Shown one piece after another: positions 35,708-44,632 of a DNA stretch of 64,000 nucleotides. Location of the stretch: contig CAJUJP010000018.1 in NCBI GenBank assembly GCA_910586615.1, forward strand, positions 5,931-69,930. Direction: 5' to 3'. This DNA comes from an uncultured Lachnospiraceae bacterium (lineage in GTDB: Bacteria > Bacillota > Clostridia > Lachnospirales > Lachnospiraceae). The notes under the pieces were generated by a model. That model saw nothing but the letters and a program-made list of their open reading frames with translations, was not told the DNA's origin and did no database searches. Position 1 is the stretch's first letter. Every line of letters starts with the position of its first letter. The translations under genes were made by a program, and so were the position numbers.

Positions 35708-36394
35708 TTATTCCGCTTCTTCCGCTGACAACTGGTATCCTACTCCTTTCTTCGTGAGAATAAAATCGTGGATTCCCGCATCCTCCAGTTTCTTCCGAAG
35801 CCGGTTCATATTCACGGTCAGCGTATTATCGTCTACGAAGCATTCATTGTCCCACAGCCTCTTCATGATATTCTCACGGCTTACCGTGTTCCCGTCATAC
35901 TCATAAAGAAGCTGCAGAATGCGAAATTCATTCTTGGAAAGTTCGATCCTTGCTCCCTGATAGAGAAGACTCATATCCGCCAGATTCAGGATTACCTTAC
36001 CATGTTCCATGACTGACGACTGCTTCTGAAAAGAATAAGTTCTCCTCAGAATTGCCTGTACCTTAGCCGATAATACGTCCAGATCGAAGGGTTTCGTAAT
36101 AAAATCGTCCCCGCCCATGTTCATTGCCATTACAATATTCATATTGTCAGCGGCGGAAGAAATAAACACCACCGGAACCTGTGAGATCTTCCGAATCTCC
36201 CCGCACCAGTAATATCCGTTATAAAATGGCAGTCCGATGTCCAGAAGAACAAGATGCGGGTCAAAGGCGACAAACTGCGGCAGTATATTTTCAAAATCTG
36301 TCACACAGGCTGTCTCATGCCCCCATTTCCCCAGAAATTTTCCGATCTGTTCCGAGATCGTACTGTCATCTTCAACAATCAGAATCCTGTACAT
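35708..36394 (-). CDS. BceR-type OmpR-family response regulator
   Basis: This 228-residue regulator has a receiver domain (ILIVEDDS, phospho-acceptor in LVLLDIGLP, Lys in ITKPFD) and an OmpR winged helix (ELSKNEFRILQLLYEYDG, ENIMKRLWDNECFVDDNTLTVNMNRLRKKLED). It is the first gene of the regulator-kinase pair. It most likely activates the ABC genes through the direct repeats at 34422-34451. The start overlies an AAAGGAG-like site. Confidence 0.93.
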   Translation of the reverse strand: MYRILIVEDDSTISEQIGKFLGKWGHETACVTDFENILPQFVAFDPHLVLLDIGLPFYNGYYWCGEIRKISQVPVVFISSAADNMNIVMAMNMGGDDFITKPFDLDVLSAKVQAILRRTYSFQKQSSVMEHGKVILNLADMSLLYQGARIELSKNEFRILQLLYEYDGNTVSRENIMKRLWDNECFVDDNTLTVNMNRLRKKLEDAGIHDFILTKKGVGYQLSAEEAE

Positions 36395-36496
36395 GTTATC
36401 TGCTCCTTTTCCACCCTGAAGTCTGATTTTCCGTCATCCTTTGCGCAAATGCACTGCCTGAATCCATCCAGGGCTGTATCCCTAAAACAATATTAT

Positions 36497-36538
36497 AAAA
36501 AAAAGCACAGGATGTTTCAACTGTAAACATTCCTGTGC
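36497..36538 (-). terminator. Terminator after xerD
   Basis: Minus-strand hairpin GCACAGGAATGTTT / AAACATCCTGTGC with a 7-base loop and a T8 tail. It lies 180 bases after the xerD stop. The stretch between (36539-36718) shows no gene and reads as a long 3' untranslated region. Confidence 0.85.
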
Positions 36539-36718
36539 ATTGTTCCCGTCAATCAATATAATTGTTGCAAGCTGCCCCGTACCCTATTCCTTCTGCTTCA
36601 ATTCCTGCTCTCCAAACCGGAGCCTGTTTTCTGATTCCTATACTTTTACATAACAAACACAGAACATCCTGCCTCTGCAAACGTGCCCGCTTCTCAAATC
36701 TCTGCCGGGTAAAAGCTT

Positions 36719-37603
36719 CTACCCTCTGGGATGAGCTTTCGCATATACTTCCCGGATATGACTGTGATTCAGATTGGCGTAAATCTGCGTAGTGGAGATA
36801 TCAGAATGCCCCAGCATCTCCTGCACACTTCTCAGATCAGCTCCGTTCTCCACCAGATGCGCCGCAAAAGAATGTCTGAGCGTATGTGGCGTGATATCCG
36901 CCTTAATATCCGCTTTCTTCGCATAATATTTGATCAGCTTCCAAAAACCCTGTCGGCTCATCGGCTGTCCCGAACAATTGGCGAACAGTACATCCGATGT
37001 CTTGTTCTCAAGCATCTCGTCTCTCGTACCGTTCAAATATCTTGCCAGAGCACTCTTGGCCTCGGTGCCGAAAGGAATGACTCTCTCTTTATTACGGTCA
37101 CGGCACAGAATAAATCCCATAGGCATATTGACATCTGAAATTCTGAGCGTGATCAGTTCCGTCACCCTGATCCCTGTAGCATAAAGAAGTTCCAGCATTG
37201 CCTTATCCCGGATTTCTTTATGGGTATTTCCTGAAGGCTGTTCCAGAAGCCTTACCACCTCATCGGGTGACATGATCTCCGGAATCTTCTTCTCAATCTT
37301 CGGTGCCTTCAATTCCTCGGAAATATCTTCTGCTATAATGTTCTCATGAACCATATAATGGTAAAACGCTTTTATTGATGCTATATTTCTCGAAACCGTA
37401 GCCGCCGCAAACTTACTATCTTCCAGATATTTTACATATCCCTCCAAATCATGCTTTGATACCTCAGCCGTCTCATGGATCCCGCGTTCCGCCATAAAGT
37501 GCTGTACTTTTTCCAGATCTCTCTTATATGACATCTCTGTATTAGTCGAAGTATTCTTCACATTATGTAAATATGCTATGAATGCTTTAATCTCTTTTTC
37601 CAT
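36719..37603 (-). CDS. xerD: Site-specific tyrosine recombinase XerD
   Basis: This 294-residue recombinase has an N-terminal SAM-like core-binding domain (about 1-95) and a C-terminal catalytic domain. Catalytic residues are visible: Arg146 in YATGIRVTELI, His240 and Arg243 in HTLRHSFAAHL, His266 in MLGHSDI and nucleophile Tyr275 in STTQIYANL. It resolves chromosome dimers at dif. The order Nudix - spoIIM - xerD resembles the Bacillus chromosome, which supports a housekeeping role rather than a phage integrase. The start at 37603 (MEKEIKAFIAYL) has a distant AAGGA; an in-frame ATG also exists at 37648. Confidence 0.92.
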   Translation of the reverse strand: MEKEIKAFIAYLHNVKNTSTNTEMSYKRDLEKVQHFMAERGIHETAEVSKHDLEGYVKYLEDSKFAAATVSRNIASIKAFYHYMVHENIIAEDISEELKAPKIEKKIPEIMSPDEVVRLLEQPSGNTHKEIRDKAMLELLYATGIRVTELITLRISDVNMPMGFILCRDRNKERVIPFGTEAKSALARYLNGTRDEMLENKTSDVLFANCSGQPMSRQGFWKLIKYYAKKADIKADITPHTLRHSFAAHLVENGADLRSVQEMLGHSDISTTQIYANLNHSHIREVYAKAHPRG

Positions 37604-37665
37604 GTAACCGGAAATCCTTCCCTGAGCGACCCCTCTTATGTAAATCAACTCATCGTCTGCCTACC

Positions 37666-37694
37666 ATTATAAGCAGAATTTCAAAGAAAAGCAA
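37666..37694 (-). promoter_or_regulatory. Sigma-A promoter of xerD
   Basis: On the minus strand, TTGCTT (37689-37694) and TATAAT (37666-37671) are separated by 17 bases, about 60 bases upstream of the start. Confidence 0.65.
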
Positions 37695-37813
37695 ATGGAT
37701 TTTTCCCCGATTTTATGGGCATTTCAGCCTATATAGCACGCAAAGCACAACATATCGTCAACGCCAGAATTTATGTCTACTATATGTGGTTAAAAGTGCA
37801 AAATAAAATTTTT

Positions 37814-38419
37814 TTAAAATATTTTCAGCGCAAAATGCAGCATTTTAGGATTAACATAACTCTCCAACATGCATCCCATTATGACAACTACAACAATCGC
37901 CGCAATCTGCATCCCTTTTTTCAGATAAACCTGTCTTCCGGGCATTAAGCCATACTCACGATAGGCCCCCCGCGCATAGAGCATCCTGTTAACGCCGACA
38001 GCCCATACAAACAGGGCCATATACCCCGGAATCAGAAGAATCCCCTGAGGAAGAATGCCCGCCGCCATGAGAAAAAGTCCGCGGATTCCATACCGGATTA
38101 CTGCCACCGAAAGCAGGCAGCCTGCCGACAGACCAATATAGCACACATAGCCGCATACTGCCGGAAGCCCGATCATCGTAGTGGCCAGAATCCCCAAAAT
38201 ACAGACCGTGGAAAGCCTGTGTCTCAAAATATAAGTCAGGAGCCCGGCACTGTCAGGTATGCTGTTTTTCAGACGGATGATCATCTCCGTCCCCAGCAGA
38301 CTGCCGTCCTTGATCCACGTGTCATATCCCACATTTACAGCCAGTATTCCAAGAAATAACCCGATCATATACAGATATACGATATAATAACAGTTTTTTG
38401 CCGGTGATTGTTGCTGCAA
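37814..38419 (-). CDS. spoIIM: Stage II sporulation protein M
   Basis: This protein of about 201 residues has five predicted membrane segments (YIVYLYMIGLFLGILAVNVG first) and the SpoIIM/DUF95 pattern, ending in MQIAAIVVVVIMGCMLESYV. SpoIIM is part of the SpoIIDMP engulfment complex in the mother cell. I place the start at a TTG at 38419, which follows GAGGGG at 8-base spacing. The ATG at 38488 lies inside a sigma-E-like -35 region and against the preceding terminator, so it is unlikely to be used. Its place next to xerD and a Nudix gene matches the Bacillus order. Confidence 0.82.
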   Translation of the reverse strand: MQQQSPAKNCYYIVYLYMIGLFLGILAVNVGYDTWIKDGSLLGTEMIIRLKNSIPDSAGLLTYILRHRLSTVCILGILATTMIGLPAVCGYVCYIGLSAGCLLSVAVIRYGIRGLFLMAAGILPQGILLIPGYMALFVWAVGVNRMLYARGAYREYGLMPGRQVYLKKGMQIAAIVVVVIMGCMLESYVNPKMLHFALKIF

Positions 38420-38457
38420 CGCCCATCCCCTCTTCCACGGTATGTCCTGTCTTCCTA

Positions 38458-38486
38458 TATGTATGACCGTGTTACAGGGTACATGC
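38458..38486 (-). promoter_or_regulatory. Sigma-E-like sporulation promoter of spoIIM
   Basis: On the minus strand, CATACATA (38458-38465) matches the sigma-E -10 consensus CATACANT. GCATGT (38481-38486), a weaker -35 match, lies 15 bases upstream. spoIIM is sigma-E dependent in Bacillus. Transcription would start roughly 30 bases before the TTG start at 38419. Confidence 0.5.
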
Positions 38487-38523
38487 AAAAAAAAGAAAAT
38501 TTGCCTGGCAAATTTTCTTTTTA
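38487..38523 (-). terminator. Terminator after the small gene upstream of spoIIM
   Basis: Minus-strand hairpin AAAGAAAATTTGCC / GGCAAATTTTCTTT followed by T8, only 9 bases after the preceding stop. It insulates spoIIM from upstream transcription. Confidence 0.85.
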
Positions 38524-38531
38524 ATAAAACA

Positions 38532-38714
38532 TCAATATAAATCTTTCAAAATCTCATTGTCCATGACCGCGTCATAGAATCTTTTGTTGATTTCCGCAAA
38601 TTTGTCTACCACATTGGGAATATTATCCAGCAGGGGATTGCTTAACATATTCTTCTCCCTGACATATTCCATCGCCAGCTCGTGCGCCAGTTCCTTCGCC
38701 GTACTTTCATTCAT
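38532..38714 (-). CDS. Unrecognised 60-residue soluble protein
   Basis: This short, mostly helical acidic protein (MNESTAKELAHELAMEYVRE...) has no membrane segment. A strong AAAGGAG ribosome site precedes the ATG by 9 bases and a terminator follows the stop directly, both signs of a real gene. It lies 36 bases after the Nudix gene and is probably co-transcribed with it. Function is unknown. Confidence 0.72.
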   Translation of the reverse strand: MNESTAKELAHELAMEYVREKNMLSNPLLDNIPNVVDKFAEINKRFYDAVMDNEILKDLY

Positions 38715-38750
38715 AGATAAGCTCTCCTTTGCATTTATCCTGTAGCTCTG

Positions 38751-39287
38751 TTATCTTCGATACTTATTGTAATATGCCAGAATTGCGGAAACCGTCTTTC
38801 CATCCTGGATCTTGCAGTCATAGATCATCTTCAAAAGTTCTTCCACATCATAACTTGCCACATCCAGAAACTCGTCTTCATCAAGATGCTGTCTGCTTCT
38901 CTTCAAGTCTGTCGCCACATAGACATCAATCTTTTCATCACAAAAAGCAACTGTAGTGCGCAGAGACAGCAGCAATTCGATCCTGCCTGCCGTATATCCG
39001 GTCTCTTCTTCCAGTTCTCTTGCCGCAGCAAGCTCCGTAGGTTCCTCCGCCCCGTCCAGTCCGCCTGCCGGAATCTCAAGAGTTTCTCTGTCCAGCGCAT
39101 TTCTGTACTGTCTGACCATCAGAAGCTTTCCGTCGTCTTGCACAGCAACCACCGCCGCCGCGCCTTTATGCTTGATATAATCCCATTTGGCAATATTGCC
39201 GTTGGGGATCCTGATGGTATCCTGATAATAATCTATAATGGCGCCTTTATGCACCAGTTCCCTGTCGATACGCTCGTATTTCTCCAT
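38751..39287 (-). CDS. Nudix hydrolase, ADP-ribose pyrophosphatase type
   Basis: This 178-residue protein has a complete Nudix box (GGLDGAEEPTELAAARELEEETGY) preceded by the NudF-type stretch VRQYRNALDRETLEIPAG. It should split ADP-ribose into AMP and ribose 5-phosphate. The start at 39287 follows GAGG; the ATG seven codons earlier overlaps that site. Its position beside spoIIM and xerD matches nudF in Bacillus. Confidence 0.9.
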   Translation of the reverse strand: MEKYERIDRELVHKGAIIDYYQDTIRIPNGNIAKWDYIKHKGAAAVVAVQDDGKLLMVRQYRNALDRETLEIPAGGLDGAEEPTELAAARELEEETGYTAGRIELLLSLRTTVAFCDEKIDVYVATDLKRSRQHLDEDEFLDVASYDVEELLKMIYDCKIQDGKTVSAILAYYNKYRR

Positions 39288-39483
39288 ACACACCTCGCTG
39301 ACATACACAATTCAGTGATATTATATTACATCATATAACACTTCCCGGTTCTTGTCCAGCATACAATATCCGTAATCTCCACACAATCTCACCCACAATT
39401 TCCATTTTAGAACCGTTCTTGCCGAAGCTTTCATTACACGGACAGAGCAGGCATAAACCTGAATTTACATCCCGCTGCTGCTT

Positions 39484-40782
39484 TTACACTGTTTCCAGCA
39501 GCTTTTCTACGCTGACCAGTTTAACACAAAGCACAAACAGATCCGTCGCCGCAGCCATCTCTTCCGATGTGGGATAAGACGGTGCTATACGGATATTACT
39601 GTCCTTCGGGTCAATTCCGTAGGGGAATGTTGCACCGGCGCCTGTCAATACAACGCCTGCTTCCTTACACTTTGCCACGATCGCTTTTGCACAGCCTTCC
39701 ATCGCATCAAAAGAAATGAAATAGCCGCCCCGCGGTCTGGTCCATTCACCTATTCCACGTCCACCCAGTTCCTGATCCAATACTCGAAGAACCGCCTCAA
39801 ATTTCGGTCTCATGATATCTGCATGTTTCCGCATGTGTTCCAGCATACCGTCCAGATTCTTAAAAAATCTCACATGCCGAAGTTGATTAACTTTATCATA
39901 TCCGATGGTCTGGATCGTTAAAAACTTTTTAACCTCTTCCACATTTGCCTTGGAGGATGCAAATGCTGCAACACCTGCTCCCGAAAAGCTGACCTTGGAA
40001 GTAGATACAAATTCATATACCATGTCCGGATTGCCGGCTTTCTCACACTCACTCAGGATTTCCAGAATCTGATCCTGCTCATCTTCGTACAGATGATGGA
40101 TCGCATATGCATTATCCCAGTAAATACGGAAATCTTCCGCCGCAGGCTTAAGAGCCGCAAATCTTCTCACCGTCTCATCCGAATAAGAAATACCTTGCGG
40201 ATTAGAATATTTCGGCACACACCAGATTCCTTTGACTGCAGGATCTTCCGAAACATATTTCTCCACCAGATCCATATCCGGTCCTTCAGAAGTCATGGGA
40301 ATCGTTATCATCTCTATTCCAAAAAGCTGTGTGATTGCAAAATGTCTGTCATATCCCGGCGCAGGACACAGAAACTTGACCTTATCAAGCTTACACCATG
40401 GTGTACTTCCCAATACGCCGTGTGTCATACAACGTGAAACAGTATCATACATAATAGACAGACTGGCATTACCATACACGATCACATTTTCAGCCGGAAC
40501 GCCTCCCATCATATCGCCAAAGAGACGCTTTGCTTCCGGGATGCCGTCCATCAGTCCATAGTTTCTCGTATCCATACCGTTCTCGGCATTCATATCCGAT
40601 TCTGCATCCAAAGCATCCATAATACCCATTGTCATATCAAGCTGTACGGTGGTAGGTTTTCCCCTGGACATATCCAATTTTAACCCTTTCCCTTTAGCAT
40701 CTTCAAATTCCTTTTCAAGTTCTGCCTTCAGTGATAAAAGCTCTTCCTTGCTCATCTCTTTGTACGGTTTCATACCTATCAC
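39484..40782 (-). CDS. PLP-dependent aminotransferase, aspartate aminotransferase-like (PF12897 type)
   Basis: This 432-residue fold-type I aminotransferase has the PLP lysine in STSKVSFSGAGVAAF, the Asn/Asp/Tyr set in PKYSNPQG and YWDNAYAIHHL, and Arg in NIRIAPSYPT for substrate carboxylate binding. The DMSRGKPTTVQLDM opening identifies a subgroup distinct from classical AspC, often annotated as aspartate or alanine aminotransferase. The start is a GTG at 40782 placed 4 bases after AAAGGAG. The exact amino acid pair is not determinable. The gene seems monocistronic. Confidence 0.85.
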   Translation of the reverse strand: MIGMKPYKEMSKEELLSLKAELEKEFEDAKGKGLKLDMSRGKPTTVQLDMTMGIMDALDAESDMNAENGMDTRNYGLMDGIPEAKRLFGDMMGGVPAENVIVYGNASLSIMYDTVSRCMTHGVLGSTPWCKLDKVKFLCPAPGYDRHFAITQLFGIEMITIPMTSEGPDMDLVEKYVSEDPAVKGIWCVPKYSNPQGISYSDETVRRFAALKPAAEDFRIYWDNAYAIHHLYEDEQDQILEILSECEKAGNPDMVYEFVSTSKVSFSGAGVAAFASSKANVEEVKKFLTIQTIGYDKVNQLRHVRFFKNLDGMLEHMRKHADIMRPKFEAVLRVLDQELGGRGIGEWTRPRGGYFISFDAMEGCAKAIVAKCKEAGVVLTGAGATFPYGIDPKDSNIRIAPSYPTSEEMAAATDLFVLCVKLVSVEKLLETV

Positions 40783-41056
40783 AATACTCCTTTCAGTCTG
40801 ATCCTGCGTACCGGAAACATTTTTATTATGACATATAACGGCTCATTCTATAAACCTGTTTTCATGTCCGGTATATTCCGGTTTTAGCATTGAATAATTG
40901 TATACAATCATACACTTCTAAATATTCTACTACAGAATTTCTAATTTCACAAGTATATAGATAAGACAATTTTCCGCTGGTTTTTCCGGCGTTTATGGTA
41001 ATTGTGTACAGATCTTAATGCGGCCTAACTCTTCCGGCGCACAAATCTCATGACGT
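40783..41056. other. Intergenic region between the aminotransferase and rny genes
   Basis: No coding signal. It contains a perfect 12-bp palindrome ATTGTATACAAT at 40897-40908, about 115 bases upstream of the aminotransferase start. This is a sequence type often used by GntR-family repressors, so an operator is possible. Confidence 0.4.
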
Positions 41057-41087
41057 GAAAAAACCCTGTAGATTTCTCTACAGGGTT
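41057..41087 (-). terminator. Terminator after rny
   Basis: Minus-strand hairpin AACCCTGTAGA / TCTACAGGGTT with a GAAA loop and T6 tail, 8 bases after the stop codon. Confidence 0.92.
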
Positions 41088-41094
41088 ATCAATA

Positions 41095-42642
41095 CTATTT
41101 AGCATAGTCAATGACACGGCTCTCACGGATCACATTTATTTTGATCTGTCCAGGATACTCTAACTCAGCTTCGATCTGCTTAGAAATATCTCTGGCGAGT
41201 AATACCATATCAGAATCATTGATCTGTTCTGGAACTACCATAACACGAATCTCTCTACCTGCCTGAATAGCAAAAGATTTATCAACACCTTTGAAATTGT
41301 TTGTAATGTCTTCTAATTGTTTTAGTCTTGTTGTATATGTTTCTAATGTCTCTCTTCTCGCACCCGGTCTTGCCGCGGAAATCGTATCAGCAGCCTGTAC
41401 AATGCACGCAATCAGAGTCTGAGGTTCCACATCGCCGTGATGAGACTCAACGGCATTTATTACAGTCGGTGATTCTTTGTATTTTCTGCAAAGATCAACA
41501 CCCAATTGAATATGTGAGCCTTCCATCTCATGGTCTACAGCCTTGCCGATATCATGTAATAAACCTGCACGTTTCGCCATTCTGACATCCAATCCCATCT
41601 CAGCGGCAAGCAGACCTGACAGCTGAGCAACCTCGATTGAATGCTTCAATGCGTTCTGACCATAACTGGTTCTGAATTTCATCTTACCGAGTAATCTTAC
41701 GAGTTCAGGATGAATACCGTGTACGCCTACTTCCAGAGTAGCGGCTTCACCTTCCTCTTTGATCATCACTTCTACTTCTCTTTGCGCCTTCTCAACCATC
41801 TCTTCGATTCTGGCCGGATGGATACGTCCGTCTACGATCAGTTTCTCAAGCGCAATTCTCGCCACTTCTCTGCGAATGGGGTCAAATCCGGATAAAATAA
41901 CAGCTTCCGGCGTATCATCAATAATCAGATCAACGCCCGTCATCGTCTCAAGAGTTCTGATATTACGTCCCTCTCTACCGATGATCCTGCCTTTCATCTC
42001 GTCATTCGGAAGCTGTACAACAGATATCGTTGTCTCGGATACGTGATCAGCAGCACACTTCTGTATTGCCGTGACAACATACTCCTTAGCCTTCTTCTCG
42101 GCCTCTTCCTTTGCCCTGCTCTCCATCTCCTTGATCATGACAGCAGTTTCATGTTTCACTTCATCTTCAACAATTTTCAACAAATAATCTTTTGCTTGTT
42201 CGGAGGTCAATCCTGAGATTCGTTCTAGTTCCTGTAATCTCTGCTCGTTTAGTTTGGAAATCTCTTCGCGCTGTTTCGCAAGGGATTCTTCCCTCTGCGC
42301 CAAACTTGCTTCCTTCTTCTCGATCGCATCAGCTTTCTTATCAATGTTCTCTTCCTTCTGCTGCACACGCCGCTCATAGCGCTGCGCTTCCGCACGCCGT
42401 TCCTTGATCTCCTTGTCCAACTCATTTTTTGTACGAATGGACTCTTCTTTGACCTCAAGCAATGACTCACGCTTCTTCGCTTCAGCAGTTTTGAGAGCTT
42501 CATCAATAATTTCCCTGGCCTTCTCATCCGCATTACCCAGCTTGGCTTCCACAACCTGTTTACGATAGTTGATCGCAGCTAAGGCAGATACCGGAATGGC
42601 GATTACCAGTGTGATGAGTACCGCTACCACAACTTGCCACAT
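41095..42642 (-). CDS. rny: Ribonuclease Y
   Basis: This 515-residue membrane-anchored endoribonuclease starts RNA decay and processing. It has an N-terminal membrane segment (about 3-24), a long charged coiled coil (about 30-195), a KH RNA-binding domain (MKGRIIGREGRNIRTLE) and an HD catalytic domain (LLHDIGKAVDHE). All are in the usual order and length. The ATG follows AAGGAGG. It lies upstream of the aminotransferase gene and downstream of recX, all leftward, and ends in its own terminator. Confidence 0.97.
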   Translation of the reverse strand: MWQVVVAVLITLVIAIPVSALAAINYRKQVVEAKLGNADEKAREIIDEALKTAEAKKRESLLEVKEESIRTKNELDKEIKERRAEAQRYERRVQQKEENIDKKADAIEKKEASLAQREESLAKQREEISKLNEQRLQELERISGLTSEQAKDYLLKIVEDEVKHETAVMIKEMESRAKEEAEKKAKEYVVTAIQKCAADHVSETTISVVQLPNDEMKGRIIGREGRNIRTLETMTGVDLIIDDTPEAVILSGFDPIRREVARIALEKLIVDGRIHPARIEEMVEKAQREVEVMIKEEGEAATLEVGVHGIHPELVRLLGKMKFRTSYGQNALKHSIEVAQLSGLLAAEMGLDVRMAKRAGLLHDIGKAVDHEMEGSHIQLGVDLCRKYKESPTVINAVESHHGDVEPQTLIACIVQAADTISAARPGARRETLETYTTRLKQLEDITNNFKGVDKSFAIQAGREIRVMVVPEQINDSDMVLLARDISKQIEAELEYPGQIKINVIRESRVIDYAK

Positions 42643-42800
42643 TACAGGAGCACCTCCTTATTTAGTTTTCATTGTACATAATCTATTCTAGAATGTTTCA
42701 GCTGTTTAGGCATTTATATAAATCAACATTCTATACTAAGCAAAATTACAACACTTAAATTCTATACTGAATTTGATGTTATGTCAAGTAGATTTCCCGT

Positions 42801-42828
42801 CGGACAATCATTGACGGACAATCATTGA
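42801..42828 (+). repeat. Tandem duplication of a 14-bp unit
   Basis: CGGACAATCATTGA occurs twice in direct succession (42801-42814 and 42815-42828), directly after the recX stop. It looks like a recent slippage event. Confidence 0.8.
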
Positions 42829-42831
42829 AAA

Positions 42832-43449
42832 CTAAACTTCATGCACCATAAGTGCCCTGTTGATCGTATCAGTGCGGAAACCCTTCCTGTATAGGAATCC
42901 GTACATTTTCTGCTGTTCCTGTCTGCTGGCAGTATCTGCACAATATTTTTTCTTTCTGAGAAGGTCGCAGACTATGGTCATCTCGTTCTGTTCTACTCCT
43001 TCGTCTTCCAGTTCTTCAAAGGCTTTCCTGATCTGTTCTTTATCTATTCCCTTCCGCATCAGATCCGTTTCCATGCGGACTCTGCTCTTGTTCTGCAGGT
43101 TATATTCAATGAAATCACGGGCGTACCGCATATCGTCTATATAACCATAGGATTCCACATATCCGATTGCCTCATTGATACATTCCTGCGGATACTCACC
43201 CTGCTTCAATTTATCCTCAAGCTGCTTCCTGGTATAATCCTTTGACTGCAGCAGGTTCATGCTGCGCAGCTTTGCCCGTTTCGGCAGAATCTGCGTCATA
43301 ATCTCGTGATAGCTTTCCGCCGAAAGTTCTGATCCTTCCTTCATTTGAAACCGGCGCAGTTCGCCTTTGTACAAGACAAAAGCAAACTGTCCGTCCAAAT
43401 AAATCCGACAGCGTGCCCTTGACACTTCGGATATCTGTGTCACAAGCAT
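42832..43449 (-). CDS. recX: Regulatory protein RecX
   Basis: This 205-residue helical protein consists of three-helix repeats, with signature stretches YTRKQLEDKLKQGEYPQECINEAIGYVESYGYIDDMRYARDFI (longer than quoted elsewhere; key residues Gly-Tyr-Ile-Asp-Asp and Tyr-Ala) and FLYRKGFRTDTINRAL near the end. RecX limits RecA filament activity. It lies 12 bases after recA on the same strand, so it should be co-induced by DNA damage. Confidence 0.92.
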   Translation of the reverse strand: MLVTQISEVSRARCRIYLDGQFAFVLYKGELRRFQMKEGSELSAESYHEIMTQILPKRAKLRSMNLLQSKDYTRKQLEDKLKQGEYPQECINEAIGYVESYGYIDDMRYARDFIEYNLQNKSRVRMETDLMRKGIDKEQIRKAFEELEDEGVEQNEMTIVCDLLRKKKYCADTASRQEQQKMYGFLYRKGFRTDTINRALMVHEV

Positions 43450-43461
43450 TCTGGTTCTCTC

Positions 43462-44544
43462 CTATTCCTTAGCTGCTTTCTTATCAGCCTTTTTGTCTGT
43501 TGTTGTCTGCACATCCCGGGCAGGCTGCTCAGCAGCTTCCGGCTGGTCCGTATCCAGATTAAACAGTTCTCTGACCTTACGCTCCACCTCCGCGCATACA
43601 GCCGGGTTATCGCGCAGATACTGCTTCGCGTTCTCTCTGCCCTGTCCGATCTTATTTCCTTCATACGCATACCATGCGCCACTCTTATTAACGATATTAT
43701 TGCCGGCAGCCAGATCAAGAATATCCCCTACGACAGAAATTCCCTCACCGAACATAATGTCAAATTCAGCTTCTTTGAAGGGCGGCGCAATCTTATTCTT
43801 GACAACCTTGACTCTCGTCCGGTTACCGATCACTTCCCCGCCCTGTTTCAGCGATTCGATCCTTCTGACATCCAGACGGACGGAGGAATAAAATTTCAGT
43901 GCACGGCCTCCCGTCGTGGTCTCCGGATTGCCGAACATGACGCCGACCTTCTCACGAAGCTGGTTGATAAAGATGACCGTACAGTTGGACTTGCTGATCA
44001 CAGCAGTCAGTTTACGAAGCGCCTGGGACATCAGACGCGCCTGCAGACCCACATGGCTGTCTCCCATGTCTCCATCAATCTCTGCTTTCGGTACCAGTGC
44101 CGCAACAGAGTCCACTACAATAATATCCACCGCACCGGAACGTACCATAGTCTCTGTAATTTCCAGTGCCTGCTCGCCGCAGTCCGGCTGGGAAATATAT
44201 AAATTATCAATATCCACGCCTATATTTTTCGCATATACAGGATCCAGCGCATGTTCCGCATCAATAAATCCAGCGATTCCGCCCCTTTTCTGTACCTCTG
44301 CTATCATATGTAAAGTGACGGTCGTCTTACCGCTGGACTCCGGCCCGTAGATTTCCACGATTCTTCCCTTCGGAATACCACCGAGACCTAATGCCAGATC
44401 AAGACTCAGGGAGCCTGTGGGAATCGTCTCCACGTTCATCTGTACCGAGGGATCGCCAAGTTTCATGACAGCACCTTTACCAAACTGCCTCTCTATCTGC
44501 CCTAAAGCCGCATCCAATGCTTTTAATTTCTCTTCTCTTTCCAT
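43462..44544 (-). CDS. recA: Recombinase A
   Basis: This 360-residue protein binds single-stranded DNA, drives strand exchange and triggers LexA self-cleavage. It has Walker A GPESSGKTT (67-75), VDSVAALVPKAE, the DNA-binding loop with GNPETTTGGRALKFYSS, and a Lys-rich C-terminus. The start at 44544 follows AAAAGGAGA; the open frame to 44664 runs through the promoter and cannot be coding. Two LexA boxes sit at the promoter, so SOS induction is expected. The C-terminal tail (KADKKAAKE) is Lys-rich rather than the acidic tail of proteobacteria. Confidence 0.98.
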   Translation of the reverse strand: MEREEKLKALDAALGQIERQFGKGAVMKLGDPSVQMNVETIPTGSLSLDLALGLGGIPKGRIVEIYGPESSGKTTVTLHMIAEVQKRGGIAGFIDAEHALDPVYAKNIGVDIDNLYISQPDCGEQALEITETMVRSGAVDIIVVDSVAALVPKAEIDGDMGDSHVGLQARLMSQALRKLTAVISKSNCTVIFINQLREKVGVMFGNPETTTGGRALKFYSSVRLDVRRIESLKQGGEVIGNRTRVKVVKNKIAPPFKEAEFDIMFGEGISVVGDILDLAAGNNIVNKSGAWYAYEGNKIGQGRENAKQYLRDNPAVCAEVERKVRELFNLDTDQPEAAEQPARDVQTTTDKKADKKAAKE

Positions 44545-44564
44545 GATCTGTTCTCCTTTTCTAT

Positions 44565-44613
44565 AGAACATCCGTTCTTTTATCAGATTAAAACGGATGT
44601 TCGGTTTTGTCAA
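44565..44613 (-). promoter_or_regulatory. recA promoter with two LexA boxes
   Basis: On the minus strand, TTGACA (44608-44613) and TAATCT (44585-44590) are 17 bases apart. One LexA-type box, CGAACATCCGTTTT, fills the spacer (44590-44603). A second, perfect GAAC-N4-GTTC site covers 44566-44577, between the start of transcription and the ribosome site. Binding at either should block transcription until SOS induction. Confidence 0.85.
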
Positions 44614-44632
44614 TACATTTTTATTAGTGTTA

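Noticed and set aside
38420..38488. N-terminal extension of spoIIM to the ATG at 38488
   Set aside because: It overlaps the sigma-E-like -35 and abuts a terminator tail, with no ribosome binding site.
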